From: Paracyclopina nana
Lineage: Eukaryota; Arthropoda; Copepoda; Cyclopoida; Cyclopettidae
DNA length: 64,000 nucleotides
Assembly (NCBI GenBank): GCA_019096065.1
Contig: JAGUCH010000006.1
Location: 1,632,001-1,696,000, forward strand
Direction of reading: 5' to 3'
In this document: piece after piece, positions 1 to 9,266 of the stretch
Layout: every line of letters starts with the position of its first letter
Position numbering within the stretch: position 1 is the stretch's first letter
Program-made: the position numbers and the translations under genes
Notes under the pieces: generated by a model
What the model was told of the DNA's origin: nothing
Database searches by the model: none
What the model saw: the letters and a program-made list of their open reading frames with translations, nothing else

Positions 1-158
1 TAACCCGGAGCCAACAAGGAAAATCAGTTAAGTCAGGAGATGCAGCTGTGACTTAAGCATATTCAAGTCACAGCTAGCTTGCACGCTTAGCAAGACCTGA
101 CTTAACTGGTTTACCACACTTTGCTAAGCTAATAATCCTTGTTGGAACCGGGTTGTTA
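1..158. repeat. Foldback MITE with nested hairpin
   Basis: The left end (1-37) and right end (96-158) are inverted copies: CCCGGAGCCAACAAGGA faces CCCGGTTCCAACAAGGA, and both inner ends carry CAGTTAAGTCAGG. The right arm has about 26 extra bases. Between the arms is a second hairpin with a perfect 11-bp stem, AGCTGTGACTT. The left flank lies outside the window, so no target duplication can be read. Confidence 0.6.
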
Positions 159-330
159 CTACCACTGAAATTTTACTTTATGAAAAGCTGATCCAAGCCT
201 AATGATCGAGTCGCATAAAGCCTGGCTGTGACGTTTGTAGGATTTGCACTCAAGTCTAGCTACGGGGGAGAAGGTATTTCTTGGAATTGTATTATCTAAG
301 TGCAATTAGCCTTGACACATCAAGATGACT

Positions 331-356
331 CTATATATATATATATATATATATAC
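331..356. repeat. (TA)n microsatellite
   Basis: Uninterrupted alternating TA run of roughly 24 bases in the receptor intron. Confidence 0.9.
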
Positions 357-390
357 TAATGCTATGACCTCACACGTAATATCAAATAAA

Positions 391-560
391 AGGACGTTCT
401 CATATTCGACTTTTGGTTACAGAAAACCTGATTTTACGTAACCAAGAACTGGTTTTAGTCAACCGTTATGTAGGTAGTGGTTACCTATCTAAAACAGGCT
501 TTCGGTTAACAGGTTTTGGTCAAGGTTTTGGTAACCCAAAGTTCAATATGAGAACGCCCT
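391..560. repeat. MITE with about 30-bp terminal inverted repeats
   Basis: Bases 391-420 and 531-560 are inverted copies with a few mismatches. Both ends read AGGRCGTTCTCATATT inward and finish with GGTTAC or GGGTTAC. The element is 170 bp long and no clear target duplication is seen. A 66-codon reading frame inside it has no sign of being a gene. Confidence 0.6.
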
Positions 561-780
561 CATGTGACGTTTGCTTGATTGGCCATAAAAAATTATCCAG
601 AAAATGTAGATAACTGTCTGGTTATAATATCATCCTTGCCTTTAAGCACAAGCTAAAAATATGCAAAGAGTTAAAAAAGCTGTCAGTAGAAAAGTGCTCC
701 TTAACAAAACTAACGAATACTACTTAGCACACAAAACGTAAGCGAATTTAGTCAAAAATAAAACTAAGCCTTAAGTCTAA

Positions 781-1000
781 GGCTGGGTTCACCTACAAAA
801 TTATGGCATAATTTTGAGCAAAATTACGCTGATATTTGCCTATTTGAGAGGTGACAAAACAACTTTTTTACATTTTTCTTCAAAATTGTACTATTAAATT
901 AAGGCTAATCAAAAATATTCAGCCAAAAACCCTGAACTTATCTCTGTTCAGTAATAAATTATGCCATAATTTCGGCCGTAATTTGGAGGTGAACCGGGCC
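781..1000. repeat. PIF/Harbinger-like MITE, TAA target duplication
   Basis: The ends are inverted copies, GGCTGGGTTCACCTACAAA on the left and GGCCCGGTTCACCTCCAAA on the right. Both arms carry ATTATGGCATAATTT further in. TAA stands directly outside each end (778-780 and 1001-1003), as expected for the three-base TWA duplication of PIF/Harbinger elements. It is 220 bp, non-coding and non-autonomous. Confidence 0.7.
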
Positions 1001-1992
1001 TAAGGTTGTCTTCTGACAAAAAGAGGCAAGCATTTTTTATGCAAAATAGTTGCTTAAGAAAAGCTCTGACGTGTACATTGCCTCTAAGTTATGATAAATT
1101 GCCAATTCTGCAACAAAATTGCTGAGTAAATTGAGTTTGCCAAAATTAAGAAAAACTACTTCTCTGAGTTTACAATACATAGGATAATTTCTCATACTTT
1201 TGCCGCGCCACAGAAAAGCAAAGTAAATGCCAAGAGAAAGAAGGATGTAGAGATGATTATGGTGAAAGATAGGAGTATCAGTAGCTGGCAATGAGCACTT
1301 CCAATATTCCTCAAACTATGCGACGTACACACAGAATATTGGTTTATCAGCTATTATTATCAGATTATGTATCACACTGCTACAATCTGAGGTGAAGTAA
1401 AAAAGTGTAACTATTGGCTGCATACAATCCTGGCTCGATGAGTAAAAAAGTTCGCTTATCAAAGGCCCTATAAGGCAAATGAGGCAATCTCTCTGTACAT
1501 GTTACTATTGGAAACTTTCAACTAGTGAATTATAGATAGGGAGGAGATTTTCAAAAGGAAAATCAATTTTCACATGGTATATTTAGCAATTCAATGCACC
1601 AAGAGCAAAAAATGAATCGTGAGAACATCTTCTCCAACTTCATTGTAAAAGTTTTATTCCAATTGCTACCTAATGATTGTTAATTGCTTAATTCGGGCAA
1701 GCAAAGGTGGAAAAGTCGAGAAGATGCTACCAATTTTTATCCATTGGTGGCATATGCTTCAAACGAGGAATTCCCAAGACACAAACAAAGTTTTAGAGGA
1801 GCCTGCTGCAAGACAGCTGGCTTAATTTTTATAGGCAGCCTCTATTAAAAGTTTTTGGGAAAGCTTCCAGTTGATAAATCTTGGCTCGAAATAAACTCTC
1901 AAGAAAAAGTCGCAACCATATGTTACGTCCTTTTCATCAACATCTTATGCTAATCAGACACTATCTGCTACATGATGCTGTTTTCTACATAG

Positions 1993-4900
1993 GGGTATCC
2001 TCAAGGCGGCCCAAAGCATGCTCAAAGATCAAGCGATGGAAGGCCAAAAGTTTTACTGGTTGGCTTCAGATGGCTGGGGTAAGCAGAGCCAAGTTGTCCA
2101 AGGCATTGAAGATTTTGCTGTTGGTGCCATTACTGTGGAACTGGAGTCGAAAAAGATTTCAGGTAACCCATTTTGAAAAATTTCTTAGGAACAGGACGTG
2201 TTCTTCTGATTTTGAAAGTTGGTGCTAGCGCTCAGAAAAAGGATAATAGGCCTGAAAATGACATGCCTTCATCTCACCAGTTGGAGATGGTCAATAGAAG
2301 GTGTGGTAGAAGCAGCTGCTCGCAAAAAACTCGACTGGCTTGCCAACGACTTAGGTGTCTTCCTAATCCACGAAATTAGGATTTGGCGGAAACTTCTCGC
2401 AGATTCATCTGTTTCCTGCCAAGGCCTTCTTTTATCTAGTCCAGTAAACATGTATTTCAATCTGTTTGCCACCACAAAACCTGGCAGCCTCACTACATTG
2501 GCATAGGCAGCTTTCATGGTTTCGACAAAGAAAATGTGAACGCGTAGATCACCTCTTATCTTTTCCGTTTCAAAAAGAAGAAATTTAATCCCTCTCAAGA
2601 TGAACTTCTTCAAAGGCAGCAGAGTGAGATATGGGGAGAGAGCATTGCATCACAAAAATGGAAACATTTGGTGTCTGGCATGTATTTTAGCACAGCTCAA
2701 AAGTTCATTTATCAAACTTTTTTCTTGGCTTCGTAACAACAGCAACACTGTGGACGATGTAAGCCAAGTGTAGAATTCAAATTGCTCCACAAGATTAGGG
2801 AGCAACGCGCTACGAGCACTTAGCATAATTCGAGATGCTGCAATGGCGCCCATTAGTGGTGCACATTGCGCCGCGTGCGAGCTCCAAAAATGTGGGAAAC
2901 AAACGGGGCTTTTTGAAGATTAGGGGGCAAAGCTTTTTGAGAAGAGCACAAGCATGCTGCTGTTGCAGTCGCAGCTGGAATCCCAATTAATCCAGTCCTA
3001 GATAACTGTGCCAATCTAATTTCCCCGGCTGAATTTGATAGAAGGCTAATGCATATATGCTAACAGGGAGAGTTGCTCCAGTAGTAGCTTTCTTCTTCTT
3101 CTACTGCCTTCGTTGTTGTGGTTTCGAGAAGAAGACGGAGAACTGCTTTCAATAACTTTCTACGGGGAATGAAGGAAGACTACCACAGCAACATATCAGA
3201 GCTATAGCTACTACTAGTAGTAGCTTGCAGCAACTCCATCATCATCACCAACAACTTATGGATTTCCTATTGTTTCATCCCCTTTAGGCTTCGATGACTA
3301 CTTGAAAAAGCTGACGCCCGAGAAAAACGAGCGCAACTTTTGGTTCAGGGACTACTGGGAGGATGTGTTCAACTGCGATGTCGATCAAAGATCCTACGAG
3401 ATGAGGAAGAACCGAGCTCCGAAGACCAAACAGAGGAGCTTCTGCAACCCTAAGCTAAGGTAAAAAGATAGGCCAGAAAGATACTCCCGCTGTGCTACCT
3501 TACGTTTCCTGCAGGCTCACTGATCTCCCCTCGTTCGAGCAAGATTCAAAAGTGCAATTTGTGATTGACGCCGTCTATGCCTTCGCGCATGCATTGGATG
3601 CGCTCAAAAAAGACGTGTGTCCCGGCTGGAAAGGCATTTGCCCGGCCATCACTTACTACGACGGAGGAGACTTTTACAAAAACTACCTTCTCAAGGTGGA
3701 CTTCGAAGGTAAATGTGTGCAGCAATTCTTTGATGCATATCACAACTTTTGCTCTCCTGCGTCGGATGTGGCACGATGAAAGCTCCAGCCAGCCAATTTC
3801 ATTTTCGCTACAGATATGGCCGAGAGCAGCGTGAAATTTGATGAAAACGGCGATGGCATGGCCAGGTACACCATTTTCAATTACCAAAAGAATCCCCTCG
3901 ATGGCACCTTCGATTACGCGGTCATTGGGAAATGGTACAGTGAGCTCATCATGGAGGCGAAAGACGTCATTTGGTCGTCCGACAGTTTGACCACAACCAC
4001 CACGACCACCACTTCCACCTCAGGCCCGCCTACGCATTCGTCCCCAGGGTGGTCGCCTTCCGGCACAACAGGAGGCACTGGGAGTACAGTATATGACGAA
4101 TCATACGGAGGAATTACGGAGGGAGGTGCTATTCCTCGCTCAGTCTGCTCCTTCCCTTGCAAGACTGGAGAAATCATGATCATGAACACGGTAGGATGTT
4201 CTGCCATCAGAATTCATTTTTTTCATGGTAGCCTCGAGGTGATTGCCATCAGAAAAAGTAGAAGCCTCCTTTTGGCTTGATGGCCTGTTTCGAATTGCAT
4301 GAGATGCCTTTCCAATTTGCTTTCTCATCGCGGCTAATAGGAGTGGGAAGTAGCAGTCGTGTTACAACTGTCAAATTATATCATCCACGCCTCAGACCAT
4401 TGAACTTGTGCAGTTCTTCTGCATTTGCACAGTTTGCAAACTATTTCAATCTTGTGTAGTAATTTCGCAAGAGTGGATAGGGTGAGGAGAGAGACACTTT
4501 CGCTTTTGCAAAACGACAATGACTACTCAAGTTTACGCAATCAGTGGTAGCACTAAGTCTATTAGCAGGTGGGAATGTGATGCAGCACATCATATCAGAT
4601 AGAAACTTGTTTTTTAGCATATACCATTTATTGGAGAGCCTTCAGGCTTGACACAGAAAACATTTTCTCGCACCTAGTTGCCTGTCTCCCCGAGGACAAA
4701 AAGTAAAAAGAGAAAGATGGTGGCTCGCGATTTGATTCACTTGAACGAGTTTTGGCCAACACCGCTGTATTACGGTACGTGTAGTCTGGGTATTTTCCGT
4801 ACGGACCAGACCTACGCGAGCGTGAAGGCGTGAAATTGCACCCACGTTAGTTGTACGTATCCGTGGAAGAAATAATTTTCCCAGGACATCAGCCTGGCTG

Positions 4901-7900
4901 CTGACATACCCGATAATCATGCAGCAGACACAGCTCAAGTAAGGCCAAGTAGTGCACGCGAGTGGGACATGCTGCAAGTGTACTGATATCGGCAACGCTA
5001 GCTATTTTCCTAAGCAAAATTAAGTAGTAGGTTCTGTCTTCCATTTTCCGAGATCCATTCTTAGCTGTGGTAGCTGTAGTAGCATTACCATATCAAGTAG
5101 TGCAGTGACAGCATGTCTCGTTCCCAAGGGACATTACGGGCAGATGGCTGATTGACACATAGCTAAGTGGGTAGGATGCGCATTCAAATGGAGGCCCCAA
5201 TTAACAAGGATTCAGGCTCACTTTTCCGTCCTGCTGCAGGGCGATACGTGTTGCTGGATATGCCAAAAGTGCCAGGACTACGAGTTCATGGTGGACAAGT
5301 TCAAGTGCGAGGACTGCGGGAATGGCTTTTGGCCGCACGCCAACAAAACTGGATGCTACGAGCTCAACTCAAAGGTAACCTCATAGATCCACAAATGGCA
5401 TATATGTACGATAACTCTTCTTCCAGTATATGCAATGGGACACGGTCTTCGCTATTGTGCCAATTTGCATAGCTTGCCTCGGCATCATCCTCACACTCAC
5501 GACGGTTGGGGTTTTCATCAAGTTTGCAGACACGCCGTTGGTGCGAGCCTCGGGCAGGGAACTGAGCTACGTCATCCTCGGTGGACTCCTCTTGTGCTAC
5601 CTCAACACCTTCATTCTCCTGGCCAAGCCAGGAATCGTCGTGTGCGCACTTCAACGTTTCTCCGTCGGCATGGGCTTCAGCACAGTGTACGGAGCCCTGC
5701 TGACCAAAACCAACCGGATCTCGCGAATCTTCCACTCGGCTTCGCAATCAGCCAGGCGGCCTTCCTACATATCCCCGCGGTCGCAGCTGATCATCACGGC
5801 CGTTCTAGTCTCAGTCCAGTTCCTGGCCACTGTCGTATGGATCCTGGGCTCCATTCCAGACGCTGAAAGGGTCTACCCGCAAAGAAGCGAGGTGCGTTAA
5901 GAATGTGCAACGACGACAACATATTGTTGTTTTGAAGCGGGAAATCCCGCGGAGATCCTTGGGATTAGGTGACCTTTATTGGACTTTGCCCGCCCTTATT
6001 GCTAATACTATACTATATGATGGATCTAGTCCAAAGCAAATATTATTCCGCGCTATACAGAACTACTTCTCCTATCCAATCATCATTTTTCGCCGCTTTG
6101 CCCTTCTGATGCTAAATCTAGCTCTTGAGGAGAAATATCTTCTGATTGCTTATCCTTTCACAGGTGATTCTCAAGTGCAACGTCAACGATTCCTCGTTCG
6201 TGATCTCGCAAGTCTACAACATGGTCCTTATCAGCATCTGCACCTACTACGCCGTCTTAACGAGAAAAGTACTTCTGCTCTCATCTCGTGTGGTGACCAC
6301 AACGTGATTAACATTCGTTCTGCTCGATAGGTTCCCGAGAATTTCAACGAGGCCAAGTTCATTGGATTCACCATGTACACGACCTGCATCATTTGGTTGG
6401 CCTTTGTCCCCATCTACTTCGGAACGGGCAATTCTTTCGAGGCACGCGCGAGGCTTCATGATTAGGGTGCCCCGGAGCACCATATAATTTTCTCGTTCTT
6501 CTTCTTCTTCCAGATCCAAATCACCACCCTGTGCATTTCCATATCCCTGAGTGCTTATACCACGTTATTTTGCTTATTCTCTCCGAAAGTCTACATCATC
6601 GTCTTCCAGGTCAGTGTTAGCTTTTACTACACGTACTCTAGCTGGGAGAGAGACATAGCCTTGATTTTCAGCCGGAGAAGAACGTGCGGAAACTCACCAT
6701 GAACTCGATCGGCCAGAAGAAAACCACGACCAGCCTCGTCAGTAAGTACAACTGTGTTGCCAAAGTCGTTTGAGTGTGAGCTAGTATGTTGTTGCAAGTA
6801 GAAGTTGTTGCGAAGAACGCTTTTTTCGCAAAGAGGGAAAAAGAGGCAAACTTTGCCGAGACAAAATACTTTGCGCTTAACACTCCCCCAAGAGGTCACA
6901 ATTAGAAAGCATTACCGCTTGCATATTCTAGTATACATATATGGTCACTAGGCCAGTTTCAAAGTGATCAAGACAACTTTGAGGCACACCAAACACGCAA
7001 CATATGTCCCTAATACGTGTCACACTGTAGTAGAAATTGACATCGGTGAAGGAAGAAGTTGAGACAGGCGCTCCTACTTTTTCCAGGCAGAATGGGTGCA
7101 AATTTTCGACGACGAGCTGATGGCAACGGGAGTGCACTTTCTGCAAGCGTCTACTTAGCGTGCTCAGTCTTGCCACTATACAGTCTGAGCGTTCAAAATT
7201 GGACGGTACGGGAATCTAAACTTTTTGTCACATATTCAATAAATACAGGACTTTTAAATGATATCGTTGGAAAGATTGAGCCTTTTTCCATCTTTTTTGT
7301 AAGTGTAGATTGAAAGAGGAAAAAAACGGGAAAATTCAAACCCAGAAAATAGTCACGAAAAAACTGATGCATCATTTATTTTTTGCTGTCACGCGGAATT
7401 CACATTAATATTTTTCACTTTGTCAGAAAACAAAGGTCCAAGGGTCCAAAGGTTCAAGCTTTCCAACGATACCCATTAAGCCTCAAAATTCATGAATTCA
7501 TGACACAAACTTTTGATTCCCGCACCGTCCAATTTTGAACGGTCACAGTATAGTCTATAGTATATGTATGCGCAGCTCGTTGTTCCATAGCAGCAATCCT
7601 AGACATGTGGTGCTACTGTGTTTTTGTCCGTGATTAGAGTATGTCCTCCTCCTCCTAGCTGATACATGTTTCTCAGGTACAGCGGCTGCAACCGCGGCGA
7701 TGGCAGCCAACAACTTGGGCAACAACAACTTGACCACGATCGAGGCTGTCAACCACACCACCACTAAGGCACAGGTGGTTTGTCAAGTACAGAAGCAGCA
7801 GCGAGACTCTGTACCCGCTGTGAAGCTTGCCACTGACTCACGGAATAATAGTAAGATAATAAGCCACCCCATCTCTTCTTTCAACAAGAAGCCCACAAGG

Positions 7901-9266
7901 GAGCCTGTCGCAGCAGCAGTAATTGTTGAGTCACTTGACCCGGCCATATTTGAACAGTGCGGGCTGCTCCGGACCCAATTTTCTCCTCGTTGTGAGGAAA
8001 AAGGCAGACAGGCTCCCTCGTCGTCACTATTTTCTCCACACGTTCGTAGTAGCTACTGCTCTCCGCTTTTGTCCTGCTCTCACACACGTACAGTAAAACA
8101 ATTGATTAATCACCGTAACTGTACATTAACGCGCGTCTGCATGTCCAAGGCAGCGAGTATCTTGAGCTAATTATGAAATTCCAATAGTGCCCGCCCCCGG
8201 CGCGGCGGCTGGTGCAAACAACGCGGTGGCGGCCTCTGCTGCTACTGCGACAAATCCACGAGCCTCCAATCCATCACCAATGCCGTCAATGTGCCAGCCG
8301 GCCTCCTCCTCGCAGAGGCCTTCTGTCAGTGACAACCAAAAGTCAAAGCCAACGGCAAACAAGAACGGGGATCTACCGGTGGCCCCCTCGTACTCCTCCA
8401 CTGCGGAGGCTGCAATTATCGAGACTAAAGTTCCTGAGCATAAGCCAATTGAGGACGAGGAGGAAGTGGATGACACCAGGGTGGTCATTGAGGACTCCAA
8501 AACTCTTATAGAGCGTCCCAAGCGGATTTCATTTAGTAAGCTTGAATCGGCTGTCAACTCGGCGACGGCCACAGTCACGCCCCTGGAGTCAGTCAAGTCC
8601 TTTCCCAGAGAGCCCAACAGCTCCTCTTCAATGTCCTCAGTATCTGCAACCAGGAAAATGCAGGCAACATCTCCACCAGCGGCCACGGTCTCGGAGGACT
8701 CGGGTGAACATCCGTTAAGTCCAGGAACTCCATGCAGCCAATGCATGCGAGAGAAGCTGGAAGGTCACCAATTTCCGGCCAATAGTATCGGCCTCACTTC
8801 GCCTCTGCCTGGCCTCAACGGAGGTCAGGAGTTTTTTGGCAGCAGCGAAGAGTGCTGCTCCACTGGGAGTGGTTGCTGCAACAGTAGCTGTGCTGGAAGC
8901 TGCGTGGAAGCCCAGCAGCCACAACAGCAGCCTCAGCAGCCTCTGTCCTTGCATGTGGTATCAGAGGCCGGGCGGAAACAGCACGGGATTCCATCATCGA
9001 CGATGCATCACAATGCCATGGTCTCTTCGGACTGTTCATTCGCGTCGTCGGGCATCATCGATATCTCGTCCTCCCCGCGAGGAGTGGCCACAATCAGTTG
9101 TCCCAAGTTCGAGACCACCCGGTTGTCCAAAATTAGCCGGTCAGTCCCCAACGACCTTCCTGGCGAGCTGGAAGGCCAACAACGCCACCTGGTGACATTC
9201 GTGACTCCGAGCATGGAGGCGATCCCACTTGAAATGTGCCAGGATATTCCTGACGTACTCATTTAG
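1993..9266 (+). CDS. mGluR: Metabotropic glutamate receptor, group II / mGluRA type (5'-partial)
   Basis: Class C G-protein-coupled receptor for glutamate at the plasma membrane, expected to couple to Gi/o. Twelve exons join in frame: 1993-2162, 3288-3459, 3515-3708, 3814-4190, 5240-5374, 5427-5891, 6164-6268, 6331-6441, 6514-6609, 6672-6741, 7677-7850, 8188-9266 (about 1048 codons). In order they give the end of the Venus-flytrap ligand domain (ASDGWGKQ, then GFDDYLKKL), the cysteine-rich domain (CCWICQKC, ending CYELNSK), the seven-helix core with the group II hallmark [18 protein letters not shown], and a tail of about 415 residues rich in Ser, Pro, Ala and Gln. FGTGNSFE followed by [14 protein letters not shown] matches the Drosophila mGluRA pattern as I remember it, which also supports the junction at 6441/6514. 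That junction uses a GC donor. A Thr/Ser/Gly/Pro-rich insert precedes the cysteine-rich domain. The signal peptide and first ligand-domain exons are not seen and must lie before the window. The start of the first exon is the least certain border. Confidence 0.93.
2163..3287. other. Receptor intron, no feature seen
   Basis: Intron of 1125 bp between two ligand-domain exons, with GT donor and a TTTAG acceptor. Apart from a short CTT-rich run near 3090-3110 nothing stands out. Confidence 0.7.
3988..4135 (+). other. Low-complexity Thr/Ser/Gly/Pro insert in the receptor ectodomain
   Basis: Within the exon 3814-4190, about fifty residues separate the last ligand-domain strand (IWSSDSL) from the first cysteine pair (CSFPC). 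The insert starts with a run of threonines encoded by ACC/ACG/ACT repeats and continues with Gly, Ser and Pro. Vertebrate and fly group II receptors, as I recall them, have only a short linker here. The reading frame stays open to conserved sequence on both sides, so it appears to be translated. Confidence 0.7.
4191..5239. other. Receptor intron, no feature seen
   Basis: Intron of 1049 bp ending in CTGCAG before the cysteine-rich domain exon. It contains a 117-codon minus-strand open frame (4642-4995) with no recognisable content, judged chance. Confidence 0.65.
6442..6513 (+). other. GC-AG intron of the receptor gene
   Basis: The exon encoding FGTGNSFE ends at GAG and is followed by GCACGC rather than GT. 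Reading through reaches a stop after eight codons, and no GT in the short interval keeps the conserved frame. The acceptor is a strong CTT-rich tract ending CCAG. Conserved protein on both sides fixes the junction, so this is a real GC-AG intron of 72 bp or an assembly base error at one position. Confidence 0.75.
6742..7676. other. Receptor intron containing a MITE
   Basis: Intron of 935 bp between the end of the seven-helix core and the first tail exon. The donor is GTAAGT and the acceptor TTTCTCAG. Its main content is the foldback element at 7181-7548. Confidence 0.7.
7181..7548. repeat. Foldback MITE, Tc1/mariner-like (TA duplication)
   Basis: Nearly the whole 368-bp element is an imperfect palindrome. 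The ends share GTTCAAAATTGGACGG and the homology continues inward, for example ATCGTTGGAAAG in both arms near 7261 and 7460. The outer bases are CAGTCTGAGC on the left and, read inward from the right, CTGTGACC. TA dinucleotides flank both ends (7179-7180, 7549-7550), as for Tc1/mariner insertions. There is no transposase, so it is non-autonomous. Confidence 0.7.
8850..8910 (+). other. Cysteine-rich patch in the receptor tail
   Basis: The last receptor exon encodes [17 protein letters not shown], seven cysteines in 17 residues, directly before a Gln-rich stretch. In a cytoplasmic tail such a cluster could be a site of palmitoylation, which is inference. The tail ends in DVLI, which fits a class II PDZ ligand (hydrophobic at positions 0 and -2). 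Confidence 0.6.

Larger units (their letters stand above)
1..1992. other. Upstream intron of the receptor gene, repeat-bearing
   Basis: No exon can be supported here; the missing ligand-domain exons of the receptor are not recognisable in any frame. The stretch holds three small inverted-repeat elements (1-158, 391-560, 781-1000) and an AT dinucleotide run near 331-356. It is read as an intron because the first visible exon begins with a splice acceptor near 1992 and carries the middle of a domain. Confidence 0.6.

Noticed and set aside
5158-5230. tRNA-like TAGCTAAGTGGGTAGGATGCG before the cysteine-rich exon
   Set aside because: Resembles an A box only; no matching B box or cloverleaf follows.
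8171-8746. 191-codon minus-strand frame opposite the receptor tail exon
   Set aside because: Shadow of the coding exon caused by its Ser/Ala/Thr-rich codons.
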